64,000 bases of DNA, taken from positions 434,001 to 498,000 of the forward strand of contig NC_063285.1 in NCBI RefSeq assembly GCF_910591885.1. Direction: 5' to 3'. Positions 47,170-58,939 of the stretch are shown piece by piece (positions within the stretch are counted from its first letter, which is position 1; every line of letters starts with the position of its first letter). Made by a program: the position numbers and the translations under genes. Under the pieces are notes generated by a model. That model was not told the origin of the DNA and made no database searches. It saw nothing but the letters and a program-made list of their open reading frames with translations. The stretch is from Bombus terrestris (Eukaryota > Arthropoda > Insecta > Hymenoptera > Apidae).

Positions 47170-49445
47170 ATTTTGCGAGAAAAGAAGCAATTGCGAATAA
47201 TTAAATCACCGCTATTTTCCAACTACGCCAAGGTTCCTTGTAGCCAATTCCACATTGCGAGTTATAAATTAATTTGATGACTTTGTTTAATGGCCTGAAG
47301 ACAATTTTGTTAGTTGCAATGTACCTTGAATACGAATAGATATAGGATGGTTATTACAAGATTATATGTATATCGGTCGTTGAATCTGATTATCAGATCT
47401 AACAGCGTGTATTTTTTTAATCTGTATGTTTGGTTGATTCGGACAACTGTTTTATATGACGTTTGCTACACTTTGTTATCTTTGCGGCACTTCCACCCGT
47501 ATGCCATACATCCAGAGTGGTTTTATGATATTTTTATATATCAACCTCGACTTACGTTTTAATTACCAAGCTAATAGTTTGCCGATTTCAGATGTTTCAC
47601 TGATTCACTTTGCGAAATTACTGTTATTTAGTCTGACTGCCAGACACGCTTTCTTGCCTAAAATTGACGCGAATGGATTTGTTTTCGTTCCGTTACAGTT
47701 CTCCAGCCAGTTAGCTGTATTGTCTAATCGGTCTTGTCAGTTTTTTATGGCTGTCGATCAGGTGTCATAGGATGCAAGAATTACGGTACATCTGCAATCG
47801 TTGTGATCACTTTTTCTATAAGTCTATAAATTACCACACAGTCTAACGTTTTAACAACTGAAATACATTATGGGAATATAGAGGCTAGTTTATTAAAAGT
47901 ACCACTGGGACTCTCAATTTTCAGGCGAAACTTACTTCGAGATTTACCGTGGAGAGATAATATAAACTTTATGAAGATAAATATAATTTTCTTTAAAATT
48001 GTGCAACTATTAAATAAAAAAAGTAAAGAATTTAAAAAATAAGTTAATATTTATTATAATTTAATAGGTTCTTGTTAAATCACTCCTTAGTTGAACAACT
48101 TTCTACTTCAGAAAAGTCTGTGCGATATATATTGCATCGAGAGCATCTATATCATAAAGTTTAAATAAAACGGAAGAGTTTGTAAAGTTTATTAAACACG
48201 CAAGAATCTGATTAATACCCGGCGCAACAAAATGCGCTAAAAATATTCCAAATAGTTTTTTTGCGACAAGATCCTTGCGATCTTTCACTTTAGAATTTAT
48301 TTCAACCAGCTTCTATTTTCCATTGCGAGTTAATTAATGAATCTTGTTGCTGCGCTGATGAGTTATATTGTTGGATCTGCCTTGTTTCATTTTTTCTCTC
48401 CTCGAAATCAGAGATCAGGATCCGGAAATTATTCGTGTTCATCGTGTCATTTGTATTCGTCAAATAAATTGGTAAGCTTTTACTTTCGTAGGCTTAATTG
48501 GCGCGTTGAATTTAAGATTTTTAAACTCGTGGTCGTTTGAAGGTCATAGTATTGCAACTCCTTGAACTCGTTTCGACATCTGCTACAAAGCTGCGAAATC
48601 AAAAATAGATTATGCTATTTAAGAAAGTCGAGGTGATCGTGACTTTCTATCGAAACAAGTTCTTTTGGCAATTTTGAATGTTGCGATTTGCCGATTCGAA
48701 ACTGATCGACCTTTGCTTTGGAAAATCGTGAACCCCATTTGGCCGAACACTTTGTAGATTTGCTGCTTGATAATACATATCGACTTTCTTGCCGCAAAAC
48801 TACGAAAAATCGTTGATGAATGTGCTCTACTGCTATTACTTGCTGTTTATGATTCTCCTACTTTTGTTATCGTTTGCAATGAAGGAGAATTTATCATTGG
48901 ATATCGAAAAAAAAATGTTTCGAATTTTGCATTTTTTAACATTGAAATCCGAGTTGGTTCCGAACAATTTACAGCGTTATGAGCGACAGGAAGAGTGAAA
49001 GATAGATACGGCTTATAGTTGCAACTTTTTAAGTTGCATTTATTAAATGAAGATGTTACGAAAATTGAAACATTTTTTAACATACGGATCGGTATATTGA
49101 ATTTGCCATTGTAAATTTTGAAAATCCAAGACGTTTTAAATTATGGAATTGACATAAAGTTGGCTGTATGGGCTGACGCGTTAACGAATTTTCAATTCAT
49201 CGATCTCCTATATTTCGGAAACTAATTGCTGAACTTGAAAATTTATTGTGATTGATGTCTCGCCAAAAGATATCGTTTGGCACGAAATTCAATTCCGAAA
49301 TCGTTGGATCAAAAACAGGCGAGAAACCTCCCCGTGTCTGGCCCACGCCGTGCTAGATATTTTAATACATAGTCGGTTTGAATTATTATCGAATTAGCAG
49401 CCATTAGAGCAATAAAGCTTATCGAATTTATGGTACGAGTATAAA
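47170..49445. other. No assignable gene
   Basis: AT-rich, with short open frames on both strands (for example 47,456-47,770 and 48,337-48,540) that match nothing I know. Confidence 0.45.
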
Positions 49446-49449
49446 CGAC

Positions 49450-49900
49450 AGGGCATTGAGAAAATCTTTTTGAACTGGTTGACAGGAGGATTTCAAGTGG
49501 GCGAAGCAAGGCATTGGAGGAGGGGAAGAGCCAGGGGGAAGTGTGTGTGTGAAATCGATATACCGATAATATTCGAGCCAGAACCGTATGCCCGTTCTCG
49601 AAATTCAAATTCCCTGGTCGGCTGTGGCGCGGCCGATTATCGGTGGCGACGAACCGGGTTATATATATATATATATTACATATATATATATCGGGTGATT
49701 AATGAGCATGCCGATAGATGCGCGCTCGACCGGCCTCTCGCACCCTTCTCCGATCGTCCATGGTCGACGGATAATTTATTAAGATTCAAAAGGCGGCAAC
49801 CGAAACGCTGCGGGCTTGCTGCCAAGCCACTGTTGCTCCGGATTCTATGGTAATCCAAGTTCACCGATGGATTCCCGGATAATTATGTTCGACGTTTCGT
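49450..49900. promoter_or_regulatory. GC-richer island interrupted by TA repeat, candidate conserved non-coding element
   Basis: A 400-bp segment with purine-rich (GGAGGAGGGGAAGAGCCAGG near 49,516) and CpG-rich parts is split by a TA microsatellite at about 49,662-49,692. Just after the repeat are ATTAATGA, a homeodomain-type site, and GGATAATTTATTAA (49,769). A plus-strand frame at 49,470-49,853 is open over 127 codons but is arginine-rich and passes through the TA repeat as YIYIYYIYIY, so I do not treat it as a gene. Composition and non-repetitiveness suggest selected regulatory DNA; this is not proven. Confidence 0.3.
49662..49692. repeat. TA dinucleotide microsatellite
   Basis: Alternating TA interrupted once by TTACA, inside the GC-richer island. 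Confidence 0.9.
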
Positions 49901-50139
49901 TGATGTAGCAAAGATCCTTGAACTAATGCTGTCGTTTAACGAGTAAAGCAATGAGATAGAAATCCAGTCCTTATCGACGTCTCTGCGCACTAACCACGAT
50001 AATTTTAAATCCAGTCGATGCTTTGTACACGGTTTTCCAAAGATGTATATTTACTTTCATTAGTAGTATTTATTTGTTTGCAGGCTGTACACTTTATTAT
50101 TTATATATACATTATATATATAATAAAGATTGATACGAT

Positions 50140-50473
50140 AAAAGAAGGGGTCAGCGCGAAAACAGAGAGAACTATGCCCGAAGATCGATGCAATTATGTG
50201 GACCGTAACGGGTTCGATGAAATTCTTGGGACAATGTCTAATAGAAGACCGAGAGATCCGGAGACTGAAGTGCCTTGAGATTTCGGGACAATTTATTAAG
50301 TCGTTCGGTATCTTACGTGCAAAGAATAGGTTAAGCAGCGGACGTAGACGACGAAAGAGTGTCGCTAAACGTAGAAATCTGTATTGCATAGTTTCCAGAT
50401 TATTCATGTGATAAAGATGGTAAAGTGCCCGGATAACAGAGCAGTACTCTAAAGTACTGCTGTATAGTTTCAT
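50140..50473 (-). pseudogene. C-terminal tail of a non-LTR element ORF2
   Basis: The minus frame from 50,473 reads SSTLEYCSVIRALYHLYHMN, NLETMQYRFLRLATLFRR, then IPNDLINCPEISRHFSLRIS, RSSIRHCPKNFIEP, with no stop. The arrangement LEY.SV.W.PY....I..LE..Q..FLR followed by L.....DCPELL....LR.P...R is the region after the reverse transcriptase in many insect LINEs. Only this tail is present, the expected result of 5' truncation during insertion. Unlike most relics here the frame is intact across about 110 codons, so it is comparatively young. The upstream RT should begin above 50,480 but is not visible. The TA-rich DNA at 50,090-50,130 may be its 3' tail. Confidence 0.82.
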
Positions 50474-50479
50474 GTTTTT

Positions 50480-51990
50480 GTTGCAAAATGTCGAATGAAC
50501 TTTGACAATAAAAATCGTTTCGTGTTATCAAGAATATTGTCAAGTGTAAAAAGCACGTGATCTTTTTCATGCAAAGAACTGTTACGTGAGATACTTAGAA
50601 GAGATACTTAGAAGAATGCAACGAATCTTTAAACAAGCAATTTTTACTTATGTATTATATTATGTTTTACGAATTTTGAAACATTCGATAGTCGCGTAAA
50701 AATCGGGATTCAAGAGTTGCAATTAAACAGAGGCAGAAACGATTCTTTTCCTTGAAACTAGGATTTTAGATGTGGAACGTGGAAAAGAATAGCGTTAATG
50801 AAAGAAGCATCGGACGAATATCAAAGGTCTGCGATAAACTGAGACTTTTCATTCAAAAATCAAAACTTTTAAATTTTTGATTCCTAGTGAATGAAACTTT
50901 CACCAAAATGACATCAAACGCGTTATAGTTTAAAGCGTATTTGCTTACTTAATAAATGATAATTCAAAAGATATCAATAAGCAAATATAATTCAAATTAT
51001 ATCGTGTTTGGTCTCATTCTAATCAGATCACACGAATACATTTGCATTAGTTTAATAAAAAAAGAGTAGCAAATAAAAGAAGCTTTATTTTTAAATTGGT
51101 ATCCAGTTTCGCGGTGGGTCAGGGGAATCTCTCTCCTCTTCTTCTTCTTCTTCCTAGTGAGGATAGTAACTGTGCAATTATCGAACGTTTCCTGTACTCA
51201 CACCGCGAAAAATAAATCTCTTACATGTAATATAATGTGTCAACGTTTGTTGAGTCGATCTTTTGTAAAATATTATCGAAATCCTTACAATACATATTAT
51301 TACGAATTACCAAAGCGAACGAGCTGTTGCTTCCCTTAGATCTTAGTTTTACCTAGATCAGCATCTACCTTTCGTAAAAGATTCACTGACAATAGGAGAC
51401 AAAATTAAAGTTCGCGGATGGAAACCACGTTTAGTGCAGTTAATCTGCATTATCTGGGGAGAAACTGGAAATATAGTTTTAGAATATGGAAATAGTTTTC
51501 CATCGAAATGGATTTTCGTGTTTCTTTCTATCTTCGGATCAACTTTTTATAATAAAACCTCGAAATTACTTTCAATATCCTTACACAATTCCTCCATCCA
51601 GAGCCATCTTCTAAGCTTCTTTCTATAAGAAAGATAATAATTAGATTACGGATTTTTACGCGAATACATATTTATGAAAATTGCTTTACCTGCTAAGTAT
51701 TATAGAAAACAGCGTGCTATGCATATTTTATATACCTTTTCGTTTTACGTGCACCCCGTTAACTTTTGTCCTTTTGAAATTCCTTTAAAGGCATCAAAAT
51801 ATGCGATCTACCGATAACCTACGACTAAAAATCTATGTCTCCAAAATAGATTTATAATTGTCTGTTTCTCTCGTTAACGCGTAATATAAGTTTTGCCTCG
51901 AGTTTTCCGAGCACCCTATATATGCATATTATGCAGAGCATATTTACCGCTGAATCTGTCACCCTCTTTTCTAGGATTCGATACGCAAAG
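50480..51990. other. No assignable gene
   Basis: AT-rich; a TCT trinucleotide tract lies at 51,136-51,152. The open frame 51,157-51,339 is not recognised. Confidence 0.5.
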
Positions 51991-51999
51991 TGCGAGCAG

Positions 52000-52390
52000 A
52001 AAGCGTAAAAATCGTCGTTGAGCCTGCGCTTAGCCGCATCAGATAGGGGATTCGATAAGGTTCAACTATTTCGATACACAGAACGCGGGACAAAACTGGT
52101 CCTGAGAGGTTCTCGATCCGTCATTTGCGTCCTGTTTGAGCAGTTTCAAGACACTTTCCGGCTTAATCGTCAGGTCGGCCGTTCAAGGGCACTCGAGTGT
52201 TAGAGTAGGTAGTTCTGGTGCTGGTACTTCTTCGTGCTCAACGGCTGGAAACAATGGATTTCGTTTCGAGGACTACTCCTGCATTACAAAAGAAGAAGAA
52301 GAATGCAAACTGGCAAAGGGGACCACACGTTTTTTTCACGCATCTGCTTCTCTCTGCGTACGTTCAATTCCCTATTTCGTATAATCAAGT
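52000..52390. other. GC-richer island of unknown role
   Basis: Composition shifts toward GC with long open frames in three plus phases (52,018-52,203, 52,136-52,384, 52,218-52,415) but no recognisable domain. An AAGAAGAAGAAG tract lies at 52,290-52,303. Candidate exon relic or conserved non-coding element. Confidence 0.3.
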
Positions 52391-52399
52391 GACTTTTCA

Positions 52400-53320
52400 T
52401 TGTAAATTGCAATGAAACCACTGCAAACGTGCTTACCAAGTTTAACTTTTATTTAACAGGTCTAACGAGAATTATGAACGTGCTGCGTCAATGAAAGAAA
52501 AATAGCAACATTCGTATATTCTTGGTGACTAATCCTTTCCTATATTTTCTTTTCATCTACTAAATCCTTACGTAGATTCTGTCAAATAGGATATTTAACA
52601 CTGGTTATGGCGTTTTATATGTCCCTTTATATGTCCCGAATACATCTACTGGTGTATCACATCGTCGTTTGGTAGCCTGCGTCGCTAAATCTGAAGGGTG
52701 GTTGGCGAAAGTCTTTGTAGCTCTTCCTTTTCCTGTAAAGTGTCCAGGAGATTCGCTGCGAGACCCGAGAATGCCGGTTTCCTTGTAGCTTTGGCGGTTC
52801 GGAATATATCGCTCAGCATTCGCAATGGTCCTTAGCTTTTCGTTTGGCCATATTGTAACTTTTTAAATTAGATTCCGAGACAACGATCCATTATAAAATT
52901 TGCAAATTTTTGACAATCTCGAATACTATTGATAGAAAATGGTTCGATAGAGTTGTCATCAACGACATCGCGTCGTACGACTTGGCAAAGCCATTCCTCA
53001 TTTTCAATATTCCAATTATGCATATCACGTACAGGGTGTCCATTTAAATCGATTTAAATCGGACATCTTTGAAACTATTCAACCGGGAAATGGTCATTAT
53101 TTACGTTAGGACAGGTCTCACCGAGTTTGACGATCTTGAAATATGTTAGAAAGGTCACGGCTATATAAGCAGATCTCGACACTCGCTAGGGAACATCGTG
53201 CGACAATTGCGTCCTGAAAAATGGAAGACAATAACTTCTTGTCTTCCATCTTGACTTTTCGCAACTCAATGTCCGCATGGTTTCTTCTATATTTTCGTCA
53301 TATGAGTGTTCAGGCCTGTT
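52400..53320. other. Unassigned, with a coding-like minus-strand stretch and a palindrome
   Basis: At about 52,830-52,690 the minus strand is open and reads ATRKPAFSGLAANLLDTLQE, which I cannot place. At 53,031 ACAGGGTGTCC precedes a perfect 18-bp palindrome ATTTAAATCGATTTAAAT (53,042-53,059). ACAGGGTG is also the start of the transposon TIR at 12.65 kb, so this may be a related end, but no partner is seen. Confidence 0.4.
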
Positions 53321-53720
53321 TACATGATTGTGGTCAAGGTCATCATTCGAAATAGTTTTTCCCGCGTGCACGTTACCACTATTCTGCCTTAGGTTCCGAG
53401 ATATCCACATGCAACTTTTGTTAAATATAGTTTCCATTACACTTCATTGTAGCATATAGATTTCACCTGCCTAAATTTCACTCATTGATGCTAATCCCCA
53501 CGATTTTGTATTATTTCTTTATACTACCAAACATACTTTTGTGTATAACTTGGAAACTAAGATTGTACTTTGTTATCCATTGCATTATTACTAGGTTGTG
53601 CGTGGATATGTCTACATATCTGCTGACCTTCGCCATTAGTAGGTACGTGATGGACAGACAGATAAGACGTAATGCAACATTTCCTATATCGATAGAAATC
53701 GGCGAGGTCGCTTTGTAAAT
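53320..53720 (-). pseudogene. Segment C copy 2
   Basis: From 53,713 the minus strand reads SPISIDIGNVALRLICLSIT, YLLMAKVSRYVDISTHNLV, IMQWITKYNLSFQVIHKSMF with no stop for over 60 codons. It parallels 43.28-43.12 kb. Further down, 53,420-53,340 reads SRNLRQNSGNVHAGK, similar to RRLKPSDGNVYREK, which in copy 1 lies before the helix rather than after it. This could be the start of a next tandem unit. Identity unknown; a multi-pass membrane protein is likely. Confidence 0.4.
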
Positions 53721-54169
53721 GATTACTTGTATACATTTTTCTTAAAGTCCCAACGTCAGAACCGTGTGTTTTTGAAATGTCTAATCTATCGTTAACACAT
53801 AATTTAACATATAGATTGTTTGTCGTATGTATAGAGCTACTGATTTAACAGATGATATTACCTCTTTTACAAACAAAATTATAAGATCGAGATATAGCAT
53901 TTGCGCATAAATCTTGTTTGTAATTCATAAGTTGTGCATACAACTAGAAATCATAATTCATTGATAATTTGATATTCAGTGTGCGTAGAACGTGCCCGTA
54001 TCGCTTTCAAGTGAAACATCTGCATATTGATGTCAAATTGCAACTGACATGTTCCATTGTAATGGATTGCGGAAAACGAACGAAGGACACGTAATATGGA
54101 AAGCTACACTTATTATCCTGCTTTACTATTCATAGTAAATAATATGTTATGAACGTACAGATACATCGG

Positions 54170-54340
54170 AACACATGGACTTTAATGTGAACTTTCTGTT
54201 TATAAACAATTTGTAATTGAAATCTTAAAGCATTTGTTTGTTAATCTTAATCAAATTTCGTTAAGAAATAAAATTGCATAATTATCGATTTTGAAAGTTA
54301 TAGAAAACCATCTCCTGTAGTTACCTGGCCAAATAATCGA
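54170..54340 (+). repeat. Segment A copy 4, partial
   Basis: Matches the reverse complement of the 46 kb copy: TATAAACAATTTGTAATTGA (54,200) and TTTCGTTAAGAAATAAAATTG (54,247-54,267) followed by CCATCTCCTG. Only the distal part of A is readable, and no receptor-like frame follows. Confidence 0.5.
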
Positions 54341-54349
54341 AGAATCAAT

Positions 54350-55330
54350 AATCAAAAACAAATAATAGCGATTGTAATTCTAAGCTCTGTATCTGACATA
54401 ATATTGCATTTACGGATGTGAACAAGTTGCTTAAATGCGATTCAACAATATACTCGTAAATTGCTATTATTGGATTAACTATATGTGTGATATAATTAAG
54501 TGTGGTTACTATTAGGTTTAGATTATTATTAAATTAATTAATTTCATATCCAAAATCGAGAAAAATATTGCAATATTGGTGCTACCTTGCTTTCTTTTCT
54601 CAATTTTTCAACCTTGCATTAACATTAAAATCTACTAGTAATGCGGTCTAACATAATAATATTTATTTTGGTTTTATTTTTTTATCAAATGTCTGCTGAC
54701 CCTGAGAGAAAATATCTAGTTAATTCTCAAAGTACTATAAATATATTTGGTAAAAGTCCAGCAATTTTTTTTTAACAGCAAAAGGCAAAATACTATCGCC
54801 AGATTTAGAATTACGTTTCCAAATTCAAAACAAAATTTGTACGAAAAATTACGATATTGCAAGCTATTAATTTAGTTGAAACATACATTGTATCCTATTA
54901 ATTTAAGTTTGGGTTAATTGTACTGTGTCCAGCTGTCATTGTACATCATTGTGTATGATTTATGTTCAAAATGTATGGACGTATAGTATTAAACCAGTTT
55001 GTAACTTTTTTCATTATTACATTTTACACTTCGCTTTTCGTATATTTCCGTATATTATTTATTTTACTAATCACTGTCGCTAATGACCGTAAAAAATGGT
55101 TGACGCGATTTCACATAAAATAAATAATAATAATAAGGCGTCCGCTGCTGGGAAATATTACGTTCGAATGATAGAAACTTTATATTAATTATTAATGCAA
55201 TAAGATATTCGAATAATGTTTAGATAAGAAAGGGGGTGCTCTACTGCGTTATGAAATTAGGAAATTCTGATTCTTTCGTAAAATATTTATTCGAAAAATT
55301 AACATTGATCGTTAGAGTTTGTTATAAAAC
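54350..55330. other. No assignable gene
   Basis: Strongly AT-rich with ATAATAATAATA near 55,125. Nothing recognised. Confidence 0.5.
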
Positions 55331-55339
55331 GATGATGCG

Positions 55340-55700
55340 GATTCAGTATTCTCCGTTTTGCGCAGCAGGGAAATCGGAAAGAAAGTCAAGTGCTTTTTCG
55401 AGGTTATTCGAGCCGACCGAAAGCCAGCCAAACCTCTTTTGACCCCTCTTCTGAGGAAAGCTAATCCCATCAGAAGTTTTCAGTATGTTTATAATCCACT
55501 AATCGCTCGCCTTTCCCAACACAATTTAAAACTTTCCTCCGCGGCGTTATCCAACCCGCTCTCATTTGCCTCCGCCTCTTCAATCTATCGCCCTTCACGG
55601 ATCCTTCTTCTTAACCAGACTTCATTTTGCGGCTCATAGATCGCCAAATTTCACAGAATTTCTCATCCTGCATTCTGGTTCTTCCTTCAAGCAATCTCTT
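55340..55700. other. GC-richer, pyrimidine-rich island
   Basis: About 350 bp with high C content (CTCCGCGGCGTTATCC near 55,535) in AT-rich surroundings. The open plus frames at 55,236-55,442 and 55,358-55,639 are not recognised. Candidate conserved non-coding element or untranslated exon. Confidence 0.3.
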
Positions 55701-55709
55701 CCCTTTTCC

Positions 55710-57720
55710 TTTTTTCTTTATAACTGGAATACATTGCAATGAGTTGTAATATTTGGTAAACATTGTTTCTCAAACTTGTGTCAACCAGAAAACACAGAAA
55801 AATTGTTGTGTAGAAAGAGGGATGTATATAGTTCCGCGTCTATGTTTCGTAACTGCTCAATTACTAATGTGATTCGAAACTTTTCAAGCAGGAACACGTT
55901 TCTTCACCGGAATCCTATGTGTAATATAATTTACGTTTGATTCTAAAGAATATGAATCATGTTAAAAGGTGGCCAAGATCGATATCGTAATAAAAATAAA
56001 CTATAGGGCATCTACGCTTCGTATCTTTATTTATTTAAAAAGTTATGACTGTACATCACCTTTATTATCCAAGAAAAGTATAATATGCCAATATTTCTAA
56101 TTATTATAAAGCTTGCAAAAGAACATGCATTTTTAACAGATATGAAAACGAAAGTTATATTTATCGTCGAAAAATATTAAAAAGCTGCATAAGCATAATT
56201 GATGTTTCTGGCTATACTGAAAGGTAAATACGATACTGTCCGAATATATGGCCAGCAATTATTCGTTTCTTATTTTTTACTACATTGTTACGGGATGGTC
56301 TTGGTCGGATTATTAAAATTCGTGCGGTGAAAATAATACCAAACACGACTATATGTGACCAACAGTTTGTTTAACTTAACTAAAGAAACCGAGAGTAAGA
56401 AACGACCTCACTGCAGTACCTTATTGTACGTACGGTAGAGTGAGTACGAGTCGGATAATTTGGCCCAGTTTTTGGAAAGTTACCTTTCCGGATATACGAC
56501 CACTTTCGTAAATCGTTTACAGTTTTCCTTAGAACTATCTAATACTATACTATGGCGAATTTCACAAAATTTGGAAAACGTATCACGTAGAGGTGTCTGT
56601 AATAAAATGTAATAGAAACAATAAAATTGATACAAAGTTTTATAGAATTTTATTAATATGATATATTATCGAATTCAAAAATATCAAATTCGCGTCAAAT
56701 CAAATAATACAACAACATTTTTGCTAAAAACGAAATTACATTTTCCACACTCCAATAGTATGAAATATTTTATACAGATACCGCTGGACAACAGTAAAAT
56801 CGGATTGGAAACCATTCTTGCATACAATGTGGGTGCAAAGGTGGTCGTATGTAGCAATGACGTTACGGTATTTTGGTTTTGCTCGATTCCAGGCTTCGGT
56901 CGATTCATCTGCTGATTTCCTCATTATCTACTTCCAAGACGGCTCAATATCTGAAGAAAAAGAAAAAGAAATATAAAGCTATCGTATTCGCATATTTGCA
57001 TTCATTTTTTACTACTTTGCCATTATTTTTTGAGAGAGTGATAATGGTATATTTTGTTGCTTGAGAGATACTTTTAAAGGTCCTACGTAAATGTTTCGAT
57101 TCGACGCAATGCAATTCTCAACAGAATTAAAAATTAATCCTTGCCAAGAAAGAAAGTAACAAAGTTCTGTTAGATATTTTTAAAACAAATTTTGTTATCA
57201 ATTTGCACTGAAAAATAAAACGTGGAAGAATTTTGTATGAAAAGCTACAGTGTTGAATATTATTAGTTGTGACGTTTATCTTTTTTTCTCGAGAAGAATA
57301 ACACTAATCTACGATTAAACCGATTTCTATGTCAATTTCGCTTCAGTGATATTAAATTATCTATCCAGTGAATGTAAACGAGGAAGAATAGCCGCGTGTA
57401 GAGGGGATATTTGCTGAGAAGCTCATACACCTGAAATGGAAGTTTACTCACCTGCAATAACGAGCCGTTCCCGGAGGGCATTGCGAGTACACGTGAAATT
57501 GATTGAAAGTAAAGATAGTTTCACTTGCTATATAAAGGGATTTAGCAGATATATAGTCATTCAAAGACTCGATAATTTAATAAATCGTGATCATATTTCG
57601 ATGCGATTTCACGAAACCTCGCTTGTTATTATTTACGTTTATGTTTATTTCCGTTCTATTCTTTTGCTGTTATTACTTTACAAAGAAAACTTTGCAAAGA
57701 GTGATCCATAACTGATAGTA
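55710..57720. other. Unassigned; possible LTR start at 56,286
   Basis: AT-rich. TGTTACGGGATGGTCTTGG at 56,286 could start an LTR of the TGTTAC class, with GC-richer sequence to about 56,530, but a matching ...GTAACA end is not found. A frame at 56,658-56,915 is open on both strands and unrecognised. Confidence 0.35.
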
Positions 57721-57732
57721 AATTTGAGTACA

Positions 57733-58010
57733 AGTGGATTTTACGAGGAAAGACGAGACGAAAATGTAGAATAAAATTTTTTCATACGACGTTCCGTTTT
57801 CGAGAAAATCAAAGTTGAATATTTGTCAAGTAAACTTAAACTTGGCTAATTCCGGGCTGAACGTGGGTAAATAACCGGCAGGAGGTTAAAATACATATGA
57901 AAATAAGTCAAATACGTAGAGCAAAATTTTTTTACAAGGTGCTTTCTTTTTAAGAAAAATAAATTCGAAAATATCATGCACGTGTACCAGGCCAATTCTT
58001 AACGAAACAT
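57733..58010. repeat. Two diverged tandem units of a TIR-like repeat
   Basis: 57,760-57,850 (GTAGAATAAAATTTTTTCAT, CGTTTTCGAGAAAATCAAAG, GGCTAATTC) and 57,918-58,000 (GTAGAGCAAAATTTTTTTAC, AAGAAAAATAAATTCG, GGCCAATTC) are the same unit repeated about 160 bp apart. The core TAGAATAAAATTTTT...TTTTCGAGAAAATC is shared with the 12.65 kb transposon TIR, so this is probably the end of a related, older element or a satellite derived from it. Confidence 0.6.
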
Positions 58011-58019
58011 GTTCAAACT

Positions 58020-58930
58020 TTATTTTCTTCAACACGAAAGTTTAAAAGAAAAAACTTTGTTTTACATCAGAGCAGATACCCAGGATAAAATACTGTGTTT
58101 ACTCGATTGCTCAAAGCATATATAAGCAAAATGGAAGTCAAAGTTACAAATTTGTTAATTCATTGTTACCCTCACTTGTTACATATCGATTATTACAAAT
58201 CATTTCTAATGTCATTGCGTTGATACCGCCAATTCAAAGACAATATCATCTACAAACGTTCCTCTCCAATACAAATTCCTCCGATTCAATTGATTGGAAC
58301 GTCAAACTCATTGCTAGTTTCAAATCCAATAAACTCGCGGTTATTTCCCCCTTTTGTAATTTTCTACATACAGGACAATTGCTTCTTACAATTGTTGCAA
58401 TGTGTCGATACAGATATTGATTTTTTCCATCTATAAGACAACGCGTACAAGGCGAGCACGCTGTCAGTTTCCAGCGTTTTTTCCGCGAACGATAAATATT
58501 CGAACAAATGGAAGAGGGAAAAAACGAATAGTTTCAAGTGAACTACATACGATAATATCTTTTTCGCAAGTGCAAAAATGCATGTGCATTTTGTAGTTGC
58601 AGTACATTTTGATATGGAAAGCTTCCATTTTTTCGCTTCATCCTGCGAAAAAAAATATTATGGCGACATGGTTTAAACCGATTAGTTTACAAGATATTTT
58701 AATTTTAATTTTTTATGATTTATCATATGTCAAGACGATGCCATCCTTTCCTTTTGGATCAAAAAATGTACATATATTTCTTATTATCACTCGGGTTGCT
58801 ATCGTCTTATTTGTGGTGAAAAGTGGTTTTTTGGAGCAGCAGCTATCTTACACGCGTAATTGGCACAAGACCGACTTTGCTATATTTGAAAGTTTATATA
58901 CTAGTTTCCACTAATAGACTGTTTATTGAG
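58020..58930. other. No assignable gene
   Basis: AT-rich. The open frames at 58,163-58,420 and 58,597-58,914 carry no recognisable motif. Confidence 0.45.
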
Positions 58931-58939
58931 CTCGATCGG

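Noticed and set aside
49470..49853. 127-codon plus-strand open frame
   Set aside because: It reads through a TA microsatellite and CpG-rich DNA, with no domain; composition explains it.
50018..50411. Plus-strand open frames of 86 and 71 codons
   Set aside because: Antisense to the LINE ORF2 tail on the minus strand.
52018..52415. Three overlapping open frames as a gene
   Set aside because: Different phases, no shared similarity to a protein, no splice logic; kept only as a composition island.
56658..56915. Segment open on both strands as a conserved gene
   Set aside because: No known motif in either direction; dual openness is common in low-stop AT-balanced sequence.
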